Shown piece by piece: positions 16,657 to 24,144 of a DNA stretch of 64,000 bases. Each line of letters opens with the position of its first letter. The stretch's first letter is position 1. A program made the translations under genes and the position numbers. The notes beneath the pieces are model-generated. The model worked only from the letters and a program-made list of their open reading frames with translations. It had not been told where the DNA came from and did not search any database. The stretch comes from Arthrobacter oryzae. GTDB taxonomy: Bacteria; Actinomycetota; Actinomycetes; Actinomycetales; Micrococcaceae. The DNA lies in contig NZ_CP132204.1 of NCBI RefSeq assembly GCF_030718995.1, positions 992,001 to 1,056,000 on the forward strand, given 5' to 3'.

Positions 16657-17337
16657 CTATCGGCGGGGCACGCCCGCGACCCTGCGGCGGGTGGCGCGGC
16701 GGTGGATGACGTACTCGGCCACAACCACGTTGATCACCCAGCCCGCCCCCAGGAGCACCGCACGGGCGGGCGCGTCCGTGGGGCCGATCAGCAGCAGCCA
16801 CGGGATGCCCACCAACGCCTGCGTTCCCGCGCCGACGGCGATCGCGTAAGCGCGCGTCATCCAGGCACCGTGCCCCACGAAATCCCGCCGCCTGATCGCG
16901 TCGAGACCCAGGACGATGCTCACCAGCATGGCCGAGCCGAAGAACAACCGGAGCGGGACGTCGGTGTAGCCGTCCGGGAGTGGATAAAACACCGACATCC
17001 ACAGTCCGGAAAGCGCCGCGAGCAGACCGGCGGGGATGAGGATGCGCCCGGCGATGCGATGCCAGCCGCGCCTGTCCCGAAGGGCCGGCATGAACTGGAA
17101 TGCCCCCAGCAGGGAGTACACGGTGACGCTGACAATGTGTGTCACCACCGGGACCGGAGAGGCGAAAAACCGCGCGTTCTGCGGCGTGACCGCCGAACCA
17201 GACGTCAGCTCGGCCAGCCGCAGGGCGCCAAAGATCACCGGGATCAGGCTCAGCAGGATGAGGCCGGCGGGCACGGGCCACTGGGGCCGTGCCCGCCGGA
17301 CGGACGTGGCGGCGGGACTGATGACTTCGGTTGACAT
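16657..17337 (-). CDS. DUF2306 integral membrane protein
   Basis: 226 residues with about six to seven hydrophobic segments. HIVSVTVYSLLGAFQFMPALR and RRGWHRIAGR match DUF2306, a membrane family of unknown function, some with conserved His residues in helices. Start ATG 17337 is preceded by AAAGGA; an upstream in-frame ATG at 17382 lies within the operator. Expression is probably controlled by a TetR-like repressor through two adjacent palindromes (17359-17407), but no tetR gene is adjacent. Confidence 0.8.
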   Translation of the reverse strand: MSTEVISPAATSVRRARPQWPVPAGLILLSLIPVIFGALRLAELTSGSAVTPQNARFFASPVPVVTHIVSVTVYSLLGAFQFMPALRDRRGWHRIAGRILIPAGLLAALSGLWMSVFYPLPDGYTDVPLRLFFGSAMLVSIVLGLDAIRRRDFVGHGAWMTRAYAIAVGAGTQALVGIPWLLLIGPTDAPARAVLLGAGWVINVVVAEYVIHRRATRRRVAGVPRR

Positions 17338-17358
17338 GGCGGATCCTTTGCAGGCTTG

Positions 17359-17407
17359 GTATACGGCGTACACCTCGTGCAACCGACCCTAGGTGTACGC
17401 CGTACAC
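17359..17407 (-). promoter_or_regulatory. Double TetR-like operator at the DUF2306 promoter
   Basis: Two 15-bp palindromes, GTATACGGCGTACAC (17359-17373) and GTGTACGCCGTACAC (17393-17407), themselves form an inverted repeat of 17-bp arms with one mismatch. The second fills the spacer between TTGACA (17414-17409, minus strand) and TAGGGT (17391-17386). A repressor bound here would block RNA polymerase. The operator style fits TetR family; the assignment is inferred. Confidence 0.7.
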
Positions 17408-17414
17408 TTGTCAA

Positions 17415-17742
17415 GGGCACCAGCCCTGATCAACGGCCGCTAATGGCCCTGTGATGAGTCTCACGCGCAATGAACCGATATTGGCTTGAGACGCCCCCGC
17501 CCCTCTGTGCATCATGGAAAGGACGGTTGAGAACGCGATTTCACAACCGCACCAGCCCTGATTTCGCGCTTCGGCGGAGAGAATGCAGCGGCAAGGAACG
17601 ACCCAACCTGGTGGACGCAACGAGGCCAAACCAGTGAGCTCGCCGAGCTGCGCAAGGCCTCTGAGCGTTCATGAATAGACCCGTCCCGGGCTCCGCGCCG
17701 ATGCGAAGCCCACGACCGAATTTCTGAATGAGGCACCGAATA
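17415..17742. other. Intergenic region without recognised gene
   Basis: About 330 bp upstream of the small gene at 17743. The phrase CACCAGCCCTGAT occurs twice (near 17419 and 17549). No convincing coding frame, RNA gene or hairpin was seen. Confidence 0.4.
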
Positions 17743-17940
17743 ATGACGTTCGAAACCAATCACTCCGTGACCGTAAAAATCTGGGACCGCTCCGCGATCG
17801 ACCACACGCTGGACGCCCTCGTGCACGACATTTCCTCGAAGGCCAACGCCCACCGGAACGACGTCGCCGTTACCCTCAGCGGTCCGAACACCTTCACGGT
17901 GAGCCTGAACCGCAGCGCCGCCCAGGGCGCCGCAGTCTAG
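17743..17940 (+). CDS. Hypothetical protein, 65 aa
   Basis: 65 residues, no recognised family. Alternating polar/hydrophobic strands (SVTVKIWDRS, VAVTLSGPNTFTVSLN) suggest a small beta-rich protein. Start ATG 17743 has only a weak TGAGG upstream. It ends 30 bp before a perfect palindrome (17970-18021). Coding status is plausible from codon pattern, not proven. Confidence 0.45.
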   Translation: MTFETNHSVTVKIWDRSAIDHTLDALVHDISSKANAHRNDVAVTLSGPNTFTVSLNRSAAQGAAV

Positions 17941-17969
17941 GCGTACTAGCCGCGGACATTAGACGCAAC

Positions 17970-18021
17970 AAAACGCCAGCGGACGACGGCGGGAATTCCC
18001 GCCGTCGTCCGCTGGCGTTTT
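17970..18021. repeat. Palindromic intergenic repeat, copy 3 (52-bp perfect palindrome)
   Basis: Longest copy of the family: 26-bp arms without a single mismatch or loop, the core extended on both sides by AAAACGCCA and complement. It lies between the convergent genes at 17743 and 18050; the flanking A- and T-runs make it a bidirectional terminator candidate. Confidence 0.9.
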
Positions 18022-18049
18022 CGGCTTGAACCGTCAGCAGCGGTCCGCG

Positions 18050-18547
18050 TCAGGCGTGGGAGTGCTCGGCGAGCAGGGCATCGATCTGGCCCGCGGCCTC
18101 CTTCATGCCTTCCTCCATGCCCATCTTGACCATCTCTTCCATCTGCTCTTCGGAATCGAAGGTGGACATGATGGTCATGCGGGTGCGGCCCCCGATGTCC
18201 TCAAGGTCAACAGCGGCATGGGCACTGCCCATGGCATCCACGGGCGCTCCGGTTTCGTCAGCGAAGCCGTCATCAAATTCGAGTTTGCGCGGCGCCTCGA
18301 TGGTTCTGAATTTCCACCAGCCTCGGGGCTTCTCGCCTTCGGGGGTGGTCATGTAATAGTCGGCCTTCCCGCCGGGCTGGAAGTCGAACCGGTCAAACGT
18401 GGCCGGGTAGTTGGGCGGGCCCCACCAGCGCTCAAGCTGGCGCGGGTCCTCCCAGAGCTGCCAGACGCGCTGGACATCGGCGTCAAACTCGGCGATCAGG
18501 GTGAAGCTCAGGGCCTCGAGATTCTTGGTGGAACTGATAACGGTCAT
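18050..18547 (-). CDS. SRPBCC/AHSA1-domain protein
   Basis: 165 residues. DADVQRVWQLWEDPRQLERWWGPPNYPATF and GWWKFRTIEAPRKLEFDDGF are typical of the AHSA1-like START/SRPBCC fold, which binds hydrophobic ligands in a deep cavity. The gene lies 14 bases after an ArsR-type regulator, a frequent actinobacterial two-gene operon. Role unknown, possibly ligand sensing or detoxification. Start follows AAAGGG. Confidence 0.85.
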   Translation of the reverse strand: MTVISSTKNLEALSFTLIAEFDADVQRVWQLWEDPRQLERWWGPPNYPATFDRFDFQPGGKADYYMTTPEGEKPRGWWKFRTIEAPRKLEFDDGFADETGAPVDAMGSAHAAVDLEDIGGRTRMTIMSTFDSEEQMEEMVKMGMEEGMKEAAGQIDALLAEHSHA

Positions 18548-18561
18548 TGCGGAACCCTTTC

Positions 18562-18894
18562 CTATCCTTCAGCGAGAATGTCTGCGATCCGCTCGGCACG
18601 CTGCCGCCAGATCGCCTCGTACTCATCGAGCAGCCAGCGGGCTTTCTCCAGGCCATCATGGTTTCCCCGCACGATCTGCTCCCTTCCGCGCTTTTCCTTC
18701 GCGACCAGGGAAGCGCGCTCCAACACCGCCACATGCTTCTGGACGGCGGCGAAACTCATGGCGTAGAGGGCGGCCAGGCCGGAAACCGAATACTCCCCGA
18801 CTGTCACCCGGCGCACGATGTCGCGCCGGGTGGCATCGGCGAGCGCCTGAAAGAGGCGGTCCAGTTCGGCTTCACTCATCTGATCTACAACCAT
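18562..18894 (-). CDS. ArsR-family transcriptional regulator
   Basis: 110 residues with one winged helix-turn-helix: LFQALADATRRDIVRRVTVGEYSVSGLAALYAMSFAAVQKHVAVLERASLV. No CxC metal motif is visible, so it is not a classical metal sensor. It sits upstream of the SRPBCC gene. The start codon lies inside a perfect operator-like palindrome (18885-18904) and there is no Shine-Dalgarno, indicating a leaderless, autoregulated transcript. Confidence 0.88.
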   Translation of the reverse strand: MVVDQMSEAELDRLFQALADATRRDIVRRVTVGEYSVSGLAALYAMSFAAVQKHVAVLERASLVAKEKRGREQIVRGNHDGLEKARWLLDEYEAIWRQRAERIADILAEG

Positions 18895-18904
18895 TTGGTT
18901 GTAG
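18885..18904. promoter_or_regulatory. Operator palindrome at arsR start
   Basis: CTACAACCA, two bases, TGGTTGTAG: perfect 9-bp arms spanning the ATG (18894-18892) and touching the -10. A natural site for self-repression by the ArsR protein. Confidence 0.75.
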
Positions 18905-18931
18905 AATATGACCGCCGGGGACTGCTGTCAA
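18903..18931 (-). promoter_or_regulatory. arsR promoter
   Basis: On the minus strand, TTGACA (18931-18926), 17-bp spacer, TATTCT (18908-18903). The ATG begins 8 bases after the -10, so the transcript has essentially no leader. Confidence 0.75.
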
Positions 18932-18951
18932 TGGGCACCAGCTTGCCGGAT

Positions 18952-19545
18952 CTAGCCGCCGGCCACCGTAACTTTCTTCTGGTTGTCGACGGCCGTCATG
19001 ACCCTGTCGGTCACTTCGTCGACGCCGCCGATGCCGTCAACCCTGGCCAATATTCCCCGCTCGGCATACTTCGCCACGACGGCCTCGGTCTGCTCGTGGT
19101 ACAGGTCCAGCCGGTGCCGGATGACGGCTTCGTTGTCGTCGCTGCGGCCGGTCTCCCGGGCGCGGCCCAGGAGGCGGTGGACCAGTTCGTCATCATCGGC
19201 GGTCAGCTGCAGGACCACCTCCAGCTCCTGGTCACCGTTGGCCAGGATCTCATCCAGGTAGTCCACTTGGGCCGCAGTGCGCGGGTAGCCGTCCAGCAGG
19301 AAGCCGGTTTCGACGTCGTCCTGGCTGAGGCGGCTGCGCACCATTTCGTTGGTGACGCTGTCAGGGACAAAGTCACCCACGTCCATGTACTTCCTGGCCT
19401 CGATGCCAAGGGGCGTCCCGCCCTTCACGTTCGCGCGGAAGATATCGCCGGTGGAGATCGCCACGACGCCGAGGCGTTCGGAGATCCGCTCCGCCTGCGT
19501 GCCTTTTCCGGAACCGGGCGGGCCAATAATCAGCATCCTCGTCAT
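18952..19545 (-). CDS. adk: Adenylate kinase, copy 1
   Basis: Transfers phosphate between ATP and AMP. 197 residues, short type without the zinc-binding LID insertion. The P-loop is GPPGSGKGTQ (residues 8-17); the AMP-site motif LLDGYPRT and the GRSDDNEAVIRHRL region are present. GGAAGGG lies 7 bases upstream of the start. A second, closely similar copy occurs at 33885-34481. Neither is next to secY as in the standard actinobacterial arrangement, so these may be additional to a housekeeping copy elsewhere. Confidence 0.92.
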   Translation of the reverse strand: MTRMLIIGPPGSGKGTQAERISERLGVVAISTGDIFRANVKGGTPLGIEARKYMDVGDFVPDSVTNEMVRSRLSQDDVETGFLLDGYPRTAAQVDYLDEILANGDQELEVVLQLTADDDELVHRLLGRARETGRSDDNEAVIRHRLDLYHEQTEAVVAKYAERGILARVDGIGGVDEVTDRVMTAVDNQKKVTVAGG

Positions 19546-19626
19546 TCACATACCCTTCCTTGTGCCGTTGCTTCATGTCAGGTGAGACCAGACAGGCTGC
19601 ATCGCTGCGGTGCCTGACAGAAGGGT

Positions 19627-19652
19627 ACGACGGCGGGAGGTCCCGCCGTCGT
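19627..19652. repeat. Palindromic intergenic repeat, copy 4
   Basis: 12-bp arms ACGACGGCGGGA and complement around a 2-base centre. It lies between divergent genes (adk and the NYN gene), so it cannot be a simple 3' terminator for either; it is followed by CTTTTTG. Confidence 0.75.
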
Positions 19653-19756
19653 CCACCGGCCTTTTTGTCCAGCTAACGGTAGCTATGGTGCAGTGGGCGG
19701 TCGCGCGTTTCGCGAAAAAGCTCCCCGGAACCCCCGCTTGCTGGCACACTGAGCCA

Positions 19757-21022
19757 ATGAAAGAGGCGCGATCTCCCTTCCGACGGCCCGGAATCCGGGC
19801 GGCCATGTTTGTCGATTTCGACAACGTGTACACCGGCCTGCTGGCCCTCGATCCCCTGGCGGCGAAGCGGTTCGCCGAAGACCCCAAACATTGGGCGGAT
19901 GCCTTGTCAGCCGGCGGCTCCGCCGAAAGTTCCCGCCGCTTCCTGATTCGAAACTGCTACCTCAACCCGGTGGTGTACTCGAAGTACCGGACGTACTGGA
20001 CCCGCGCGGGCTTCCGTGTGATTGACTGCCCGTCGCTGACGCAGCGCGGGAAATCCAGCACTGACATCAACCTGGTGCTGGATGCGATGGACGCCCTGTC
20101 CGGCGGCGGGGGCATCGACGAGTTCTTCATCGCCTCGGCAGATGCTGACTTCACGTCCCTGATCCAGCGTTTCCGTGCCGCGGACAAGATGACCACCGTG
20201 ATCGCCGCCGGAGCCGTGGCCTTTGCCTACCGTGAGATGGCGGACAGCGTGGTGGAGTCGCACGACTTCGTGGCCATCCTCAACGGCACCACCGGAGAGC
20301 CGATCCACGCCGTGGCCTCGGTTCAGCCGCCCCAGGCCCAGTCGGCCGCGAAGGCGAAGCCCAAGACATCATCGAAGAGTGTTTCCGCTGCCGTCCGGGA
20401 GGTCTGCGAGTTCGTTCGCACCGCCCCGGGTCCGGTTGTCGGGGCGATGGTGGCCCACCGGGCACTGACAGCGGATCCTTCCCTGAAGACCGACTGGGGA
20501 GGGTGCGGAAAGTTCGGGACCTGGGTGGCCCAGATCGGCAACGGCGTTGAATACTCCCCTTCCCGGGGCGGCTGGGTCTGGGACGCACAGAGGTTTTCCA
20601 GTGACGACCTGCCCGCGGATGCCGACGTCGAGCCCGGCATCGAAGAGCGGGTCACCAGGGTGACGGACGTGCCCGCGCTGTCGCAGGCCCAGTTCCGGCA
20701 GTTGTTCCAGGCAATGGCTGCCAGGCTTCGCGAGACGCCGGTCAACCGCAACGAGCCGGTCAACCGCAACGAACTGTCCCGGCTGGTCCGGGACGACTGT
20801 GTCACCGCGGGCCAGCCGGTCTCCCGGGGCGCCGTGAACTTTGTCATTCAAGGCCTGGGCTACGTCAACTATCCCCTCAATGAGAATGCGGCGGCGGACG
20901 GCTTGGCGGCGGCCTGGACCGAGAACGTGGAGGAGCTGTGCCGGGTGGCTCTGATGGAGTTCGACAACGGCGAGAAGGTGGCGCTGCGGCGCTGGGCCAG
21001 CGGCGGGTACCTGGAAGCGTAG
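19757..21022 (+). CDS. NYN-domain (PIN-like) putative RNase
   Basis: 421 residues. The N-terminal NYN domain (about residues 12-180) starts with AAMFVDFDNVYTGL, where the Asp residues match the metal-binding site of PIN-like nucleases, and contains GKSSTDINLVLDAMD and EFFIASADADFTSLI. A Ser/Lys linker follows, then C-terminal regions that may include an OST-HTH/LOTUS-like domain. RNA cleavage is inferred from the fold. An 18-bp direct repeat (20738-20773) duplicates PVNRNE. No Shine-Dalgarno precedes ATG 19757, so the start is uncertain (alternative ATG 19805). Confidence 0.8.
   Translation: MKEARSPFRRPGIRAAMFVDFDNVYTGLLALDPLAAKRFAEDPKHWADALSAGGSAESSRRFLIRNCYLNPVVYSKYRTYWTRAGFRVIDCPSLTQRGKSSTDINLVLDAMDALSGGGGIDEFFIASADADFTSLIQRFRAADKMTTVIAAGAVAFAYREMADSVVESHDFVAILNGTTGEPIHAVASVQPPQAQSAAKAKPKTSSKSVSAAVREVCEFVRTAPGPVVGAMVAHRALTADPSLKTDWGGCGKFGTWVAQIGNGVEYSPSRGGWVWDAQRFSSDDLPADADVEPGIEERVTRVTDVPALSQAQFRQLFQAMAARLRETPVNRNEPVNRNELSRLVRDDCVTAGQPVSRGAVNFVIQGLGYVNYPLNENAAADGLAAAWTENVEELCRVALMEFDNGEKVALRRWASGGYLEA
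20738..20773 (+). repeat. 18-bp tandem duplication within NYN gene
   Basis: Two copies of an 18-bp unit (20738-20755, 20756-20773), differing only at the last base, encode PVNRNE twice. In-frame duplication in a probable linker. Confidence 0.85.
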
Positions 21023-21047
21023 TTCGCGCGGCAGGCGTCAGTGAGGG

Positions 21048-21076
21048 GACGACGGCGGGGAGGAACCGCCGTCGTC
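21048..21076. repeat. Palindromic intergenic repeat, copy 5
   Basis: GACGACGGCGG and CCGCCGTCGTC arms with an asymmetric 7-base centre. Lies between the convergent NYN and GlsB-like genes. A degenerate family member. Confidence 0.75.
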
Positions 21077-21118
21077 TGTCTCGGTCTGCTACGGTGTGCG
21101 GCCTCACGGACCGCGCGG

Positions 21119-21382
21119 TCATGCCCTGCTTCGGCGCGTCACGGCGCCGTAGATGCCCAGCACAATCACGGCGCCCAGAATAGCCAGCAGCCAAGTCCTG
21201 AGATCGAAGAATTCAGCGAGGCCGCCGCCGAAGACCAGCGAGCCGATCCATCCTCCAAGGATGGCGCCAACCACGCCCAGAACCATCGTGACGACCCAGC
21301 CGCCGCCCTGCCTGCCGGGAAGTATGGCCTTTGCGATAGCTCCCGCGATCAAGCCGAGCAGGAGAAAACCGAGAATTCCCAT
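21119..21382 (-). CDS. GlsB/YeaQ/YmgE family membrane protein
   Basis: 87 residues with three hydrophobic segments and the family glycine pattern: MGILGFLLLGLIAGAIAKAILPGRQGGGW, then VLGVVGAILGGWIGSLVFG. Known as transglycosylase-associated or stress-response membrane proteins; biochemical role unclear. GGAAGGA precedes the ATG. Monocistronic. Confidence 0.88.
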   Translation of the reverse strand: MGILGFLLLGLIAGAIAKAILPGRQGGGWVVTMVLGVVGAILGGWIGSLVFGGGLAEFFDLRTWLLAILGAVIVLGIYGAVTRRSRA

Positions 21383-21582
21383 GACGAGCTTCCTTCCGAA
21401 TAAGTGAACCGTTGAGGTGCGACAGGAGCAGGAATTCTGCCGGGACGTGCCACGTCCCCTGCCTGTTGCCCTTCCGCGATCCGGCTGCCGGCACCTGCCG
21501 GTGACCGAAGTCTAAGGACTCCCACCGGGCCCGTCACGAGTAGCCGACACCTGAATATGCGGCCGTACACATGAATTGCCGT

Positions 21583-21624
21583 CGCGGACTACGTGCCCGG
21601 GAAACACGGGGCGCGTAGTCCGCG
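21583..21624. repeat. Stem-loop upstream of lipoprotein gene
   Basis: CGCGGACTACG (21583-21593) and CGTAGTCCGCG (21614-21624) form a perfect 11-bp stem around a 20-base loop that can pair further internally. It lies 72 bp before the lipoprotein start in the 314-bp gap 21383-21696, which otherwise shows no gene. Possible terminator or leader structure. Confidence 0.5.
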
Positions 21625-21696
21625 CGGGAGGTCAAAATACCCTAGGCGGTATGCCCGTTGAATCATAGCCTTGGCTTCTGGCTAAGGAGGCCGATG

Positions 21697-23181
21697 ATGT
21701 CCGTTCGTGGAGTCAAGACCGGCAGGTTCAGGGCGGGCACACAAAGCCGACCCCGGGTGGCCTGCGCCGTGGTGAGCCTGGTGGCTCTGGCGGGATGTTC
21801 ATCCGGTGGAGGGACGCCGGGCGCCACTTCACCAGCGGGGACACCCACGGCGACAACTACTGCGCCGCCTGCCTCCTCATCGGGCAGCCCTGCAGCAACC
21901 GGCCTCCCGGAGGCGGTCTTCACGGACGCGCAGCTCGTGGCGATCATCAACGGCGTCGGCCAAAAACGGAACCTGCAGTTCCCTGCAGCCCAGGACTCCG
22001 AGCGCATGCGCAGCGGAGCGTCCAGCGGTTCCTTCCCCCAGGTCAGCACCGAGACAACCCCCGGCGAGTGCATCGCCTTCGTCCCCGAAAACCCGTTCGT
22101 GCGCTGGGCAGACAAGAGCGTGAACTTCGCCGAGGGTGTTATGCCGATCGGGGCGCAGTCGGGACCGACCACCACCATCATGGTCTCCCTGCGCAGCGCC
22201 GAAAAGGGTGCCATCGCCAAGGCCGATTTCGGCTACACGGACGATCTTGCCTCCCGCTGCAGCCAGTTTGACCTGGCGTCAACGGAGTCCGGCCGGACCT
22301 CGACGTACGCTGTCCAACTACTCCCGGCTCCCTTGGTCGGGGAGAAGCCTGTCGGGGAGAAGCAATACGGCTTGATGCAGACCACGAAGCCGAAGGGGCC
22401 AGGGGATTTCGGATTGGTCGGGTTACGGGTGCTTGCAGGATCCGTGTCCATCACCCTGAATCTCTCAGTGGCCGCGCTCAACTCCGAGTCCGAAGCCAAA
22501 CCGGCCCTAGACGCCATGGCCGGCCTGGCTGAGGAGCTCATCGACCAGGCCATGACAAAGCCTCCGACAGTGGCTCCGTTGCCGCCCAACTCCCGTTCGG
22601 CTGACGATCTGGTCGCCCTATTCAAGGACGTGACCGGACCTAACGGGAATCCCGTAACCCTGCCTGGCGCTTCGGTCATCGGCCCCGTGCCTGGCTTCAC
22701 CGCGTCCGCCCCCTCCTCACAGGGTGCCTCACCTCCCTGCATCTTCAACGATTCGGCGTACTACGGTTCGCTCGTGGGCGCGGTCCACGGCCAGGGGCAG
22801 ATCCAGGGTGCCACCAAGATGGACTACACCGTGTTCAGCGTGATCAGCATGCCGGCCACGGCAACGCCGCCGTACCCGTTTGACACCCGGGCCACCGCAC
22901 TTCGCGACTGCGCCACGATCCAGGAGGAAATGGTGGGCAGCGGTCCGCGAACGTGGTCGGCTGTCTCGCAGCTGAACAGCGCCATCGCCGCCGACTCGAG
23001 CTACGCCGTCGCCTACCAGGTATCCGACGGCACCGACGAGTGGCATGTCCGGGCCGGCGCCCGCAAGGGGACATTGTCGGTGGAGGCCGGCAGTCAGACG
23101 TCCTCACTGGCCGAAGCCCAGGCCACCGCCGACCGGCTGGCGGCATTCTTCGGCAGCGTGTTCTCCAATGCCGGGCTGTAG
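21697..23181 (+). CDS. Secreted lipoprotein of unknown function
   Basis: 494 residues. A basic N-terminus and hydrophobic stretch end in a lipobox (LVALAGC, Cys34), then a Ser/Thr/Pro/Gly-rich linker, then two similar-looking halves each with conserved Cys residues (TPGECIAF..SRCSQF; PPCIFND..LRDCATI), suggesting an internal domain duplication, possibly disulfide-bonded. Anchored outside the membrane. ATG 21697 is favoured with AAGGAGG 6 bases upstream; the ATG at 21694 is adjacent. No family recognised. Confidence 0.75.
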   Translation: MSVRGVKTGRFRAGTQSRPRVACAVVSLVALAGCSSGGGTPGATSPAGTPTATTTAPPASSSGSPAATGLPEAVFTDAQLVAIINGVGQKRNLQFPAAQDSERMRSGASSGSFPQVSTETTPGECIAFVPENPFVRWADKSVNFAEGVMPIGAQSGPTTTIMVSLRSAEKGAIAKADFGYTDDLASRCSQFDLASTESGRTSTYAVQLLPAPLVGEKPVGEKQYGLMQTTKPKGPGDFGLVGLRVLAGSVSITLNLSVAALNSESEAKPALDAMAGLAEELIDQAMTKPPTVAPLPPNSRSADDLVALFKDVTGPNGNPVTLPGASVIGPVPGFTASAPSSQGASPPCIFNDSAYYGSLVGAVHGQGQIQGATKMDYTVFSVISMPATATPPYPFDTRATALRDCATIQEEMVGSGPRTWSAVSQLNSAIAADSSYAVAYQVSDGTDEWHVRAGARKGTLSVEAGSQTSSLAEAQATADRLAAFFGSVFSNAGL

Positions 23182-23214
23182 AGCCAGCCGACACCGTTAT
23201 CGGCGCGGCTGGCT
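23182..23214. terminator. Bidirectional hairpin between convergent genes
   Basis: AGCCAGCC (23182-23189) and GGCTGGCT (23207-23214), perfect 8-bp arms, directly after the lipoprotein stop and covering the end of the DUF817 gene. Confidence 0.5.
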
Positions 23215-24129
23215 GGCCGGCAGGTCTTGGAGGGGCCCGGGAGGTAGTGCGCGGGCAGCTTCACTGCGGGCATCCTCCAGTGCCTCCGGCGGCTGCGGCT
23301 TGTACACCCAGGCCACCAGCACCACCGAGATGATCATCAGCAGGAACCAGGACACCAGTTTGTCGAGCGAGACCATGTGCCAGCCGTCCGCCTGGCTCGG
23401 GTAAAGCCATGCCCCGGACCACGTGGCGATGTTCTCCGCAATCCAGATGAACAGCGCCACCAGCAGGAACGCAGCCACCAGAGGCATCCGGAACTTCCCG
23501 CGGAAGACGCGGAAGTGCATGACGCACCGCCCGAAGACGATCACGACGGCGGCCAGCAGCACCCAGCGCGCGTCCCAGATGTAGTGGTGGGTGAAGAAGT
23601 TCACATAGACGGCCGCGGCGATGACCGCCGTGATCCACCGCCGCGGGTACCGGGCGAAGCGCAGGTCGAAGAGCCGGTAGACACGCACCATGTAGGAGCC
23701 CACGGCGGCGTACATGAAGCCGCTGAAGAGCGGGACCGCCCCGACGCGCAGGAACCCTTCGGCCTCGTAGGACCATGAGCCGGCGTCGGTCTTGAACAGC
23801 TCCATCACCGTCCCCACAATGTGGAACAGCACAATGACCCTGAGCTCGCAGACAGTTTCCAGCCGGGTTGCCACCATCAGGATCTGGATGACGACGGCGG
23901 CGAGGGTCAGGAAGTCGTTCCGGGCCAGACCGGCGTCGTCGGGATACCACAGGCGCGCCGCCAGCAGCACGGCGAGGAGCGCGGCGCCAAAGATGCATGC
24001 CCAGCCCTGTTTGAGCCCGAAGACCACAAATTCGGCGAGCCTGGACCGGGTGCCGCCCGCAGGCGCGCTGTCCAAAAACCGGTGTGCCCGCTGATCGATC
24101 AAAAGCTCTACGGATGTGAAGCTCCGCAC
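23197..24129 (-). CDS. DUF817 integral membrane protein
   Basis: 310 residues, roughly eight hydrophobic segments. VVFGLKQGWACIFGAALLAVLL and the central FHIVGTVMELFKTDAGSWSYEAEGFLRVGAVPLFSGFMYAAVGSYM match DUF817, a family of predicted membrane proteins of unknown function. GTG start with GGGGGA just upstream. It follows the MpaB-like gene by 15 bases, so the two are probably co-transcribed. Confidence 0.85.
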   Translation of the reverse strand: MRSFTSVELLIDQRAHRFLDSAPAGGTRSRLAEFVVFGLKQGWACIFGAALLAVLLAARLWYPDDAGLARNDFLTLAAVVIQILMVATRLETVCELRVIVLFHIVGTVMELFKTDAGSWSYEAEGFLRVGAVPLFSGFMYAAVGSYMVRVYRLFDLRFARYPRRWITAVIAAAVYVNFFTHHYIWDARWVLLAAVVIVFGRCVMHFRVFRGKFRMPLVAAFLLVALFIWIAENIATWSGAWLYPSQADGWHMVSLDKLVSWFLLMIISVVLVAWVYKPQPPEALEDARSEAARALPPGPLQDLPASQPRR

Positions 24130-24144
24130 TGATCCCCCGTTTCC

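Noticed and set aside
17970..18021. Possible phage or plasmid attachment site or origin
   Set aside because: It is one of nine copies of an intergenic repeat, with no integrase, tRNA or replication gene nearby.
18547..19617. 356-codon plus-strand frame opposite arsR and adk
   Set aside because: Antisense to two conserved genes, His/Gly/Val-rich, no ribosome binding site.
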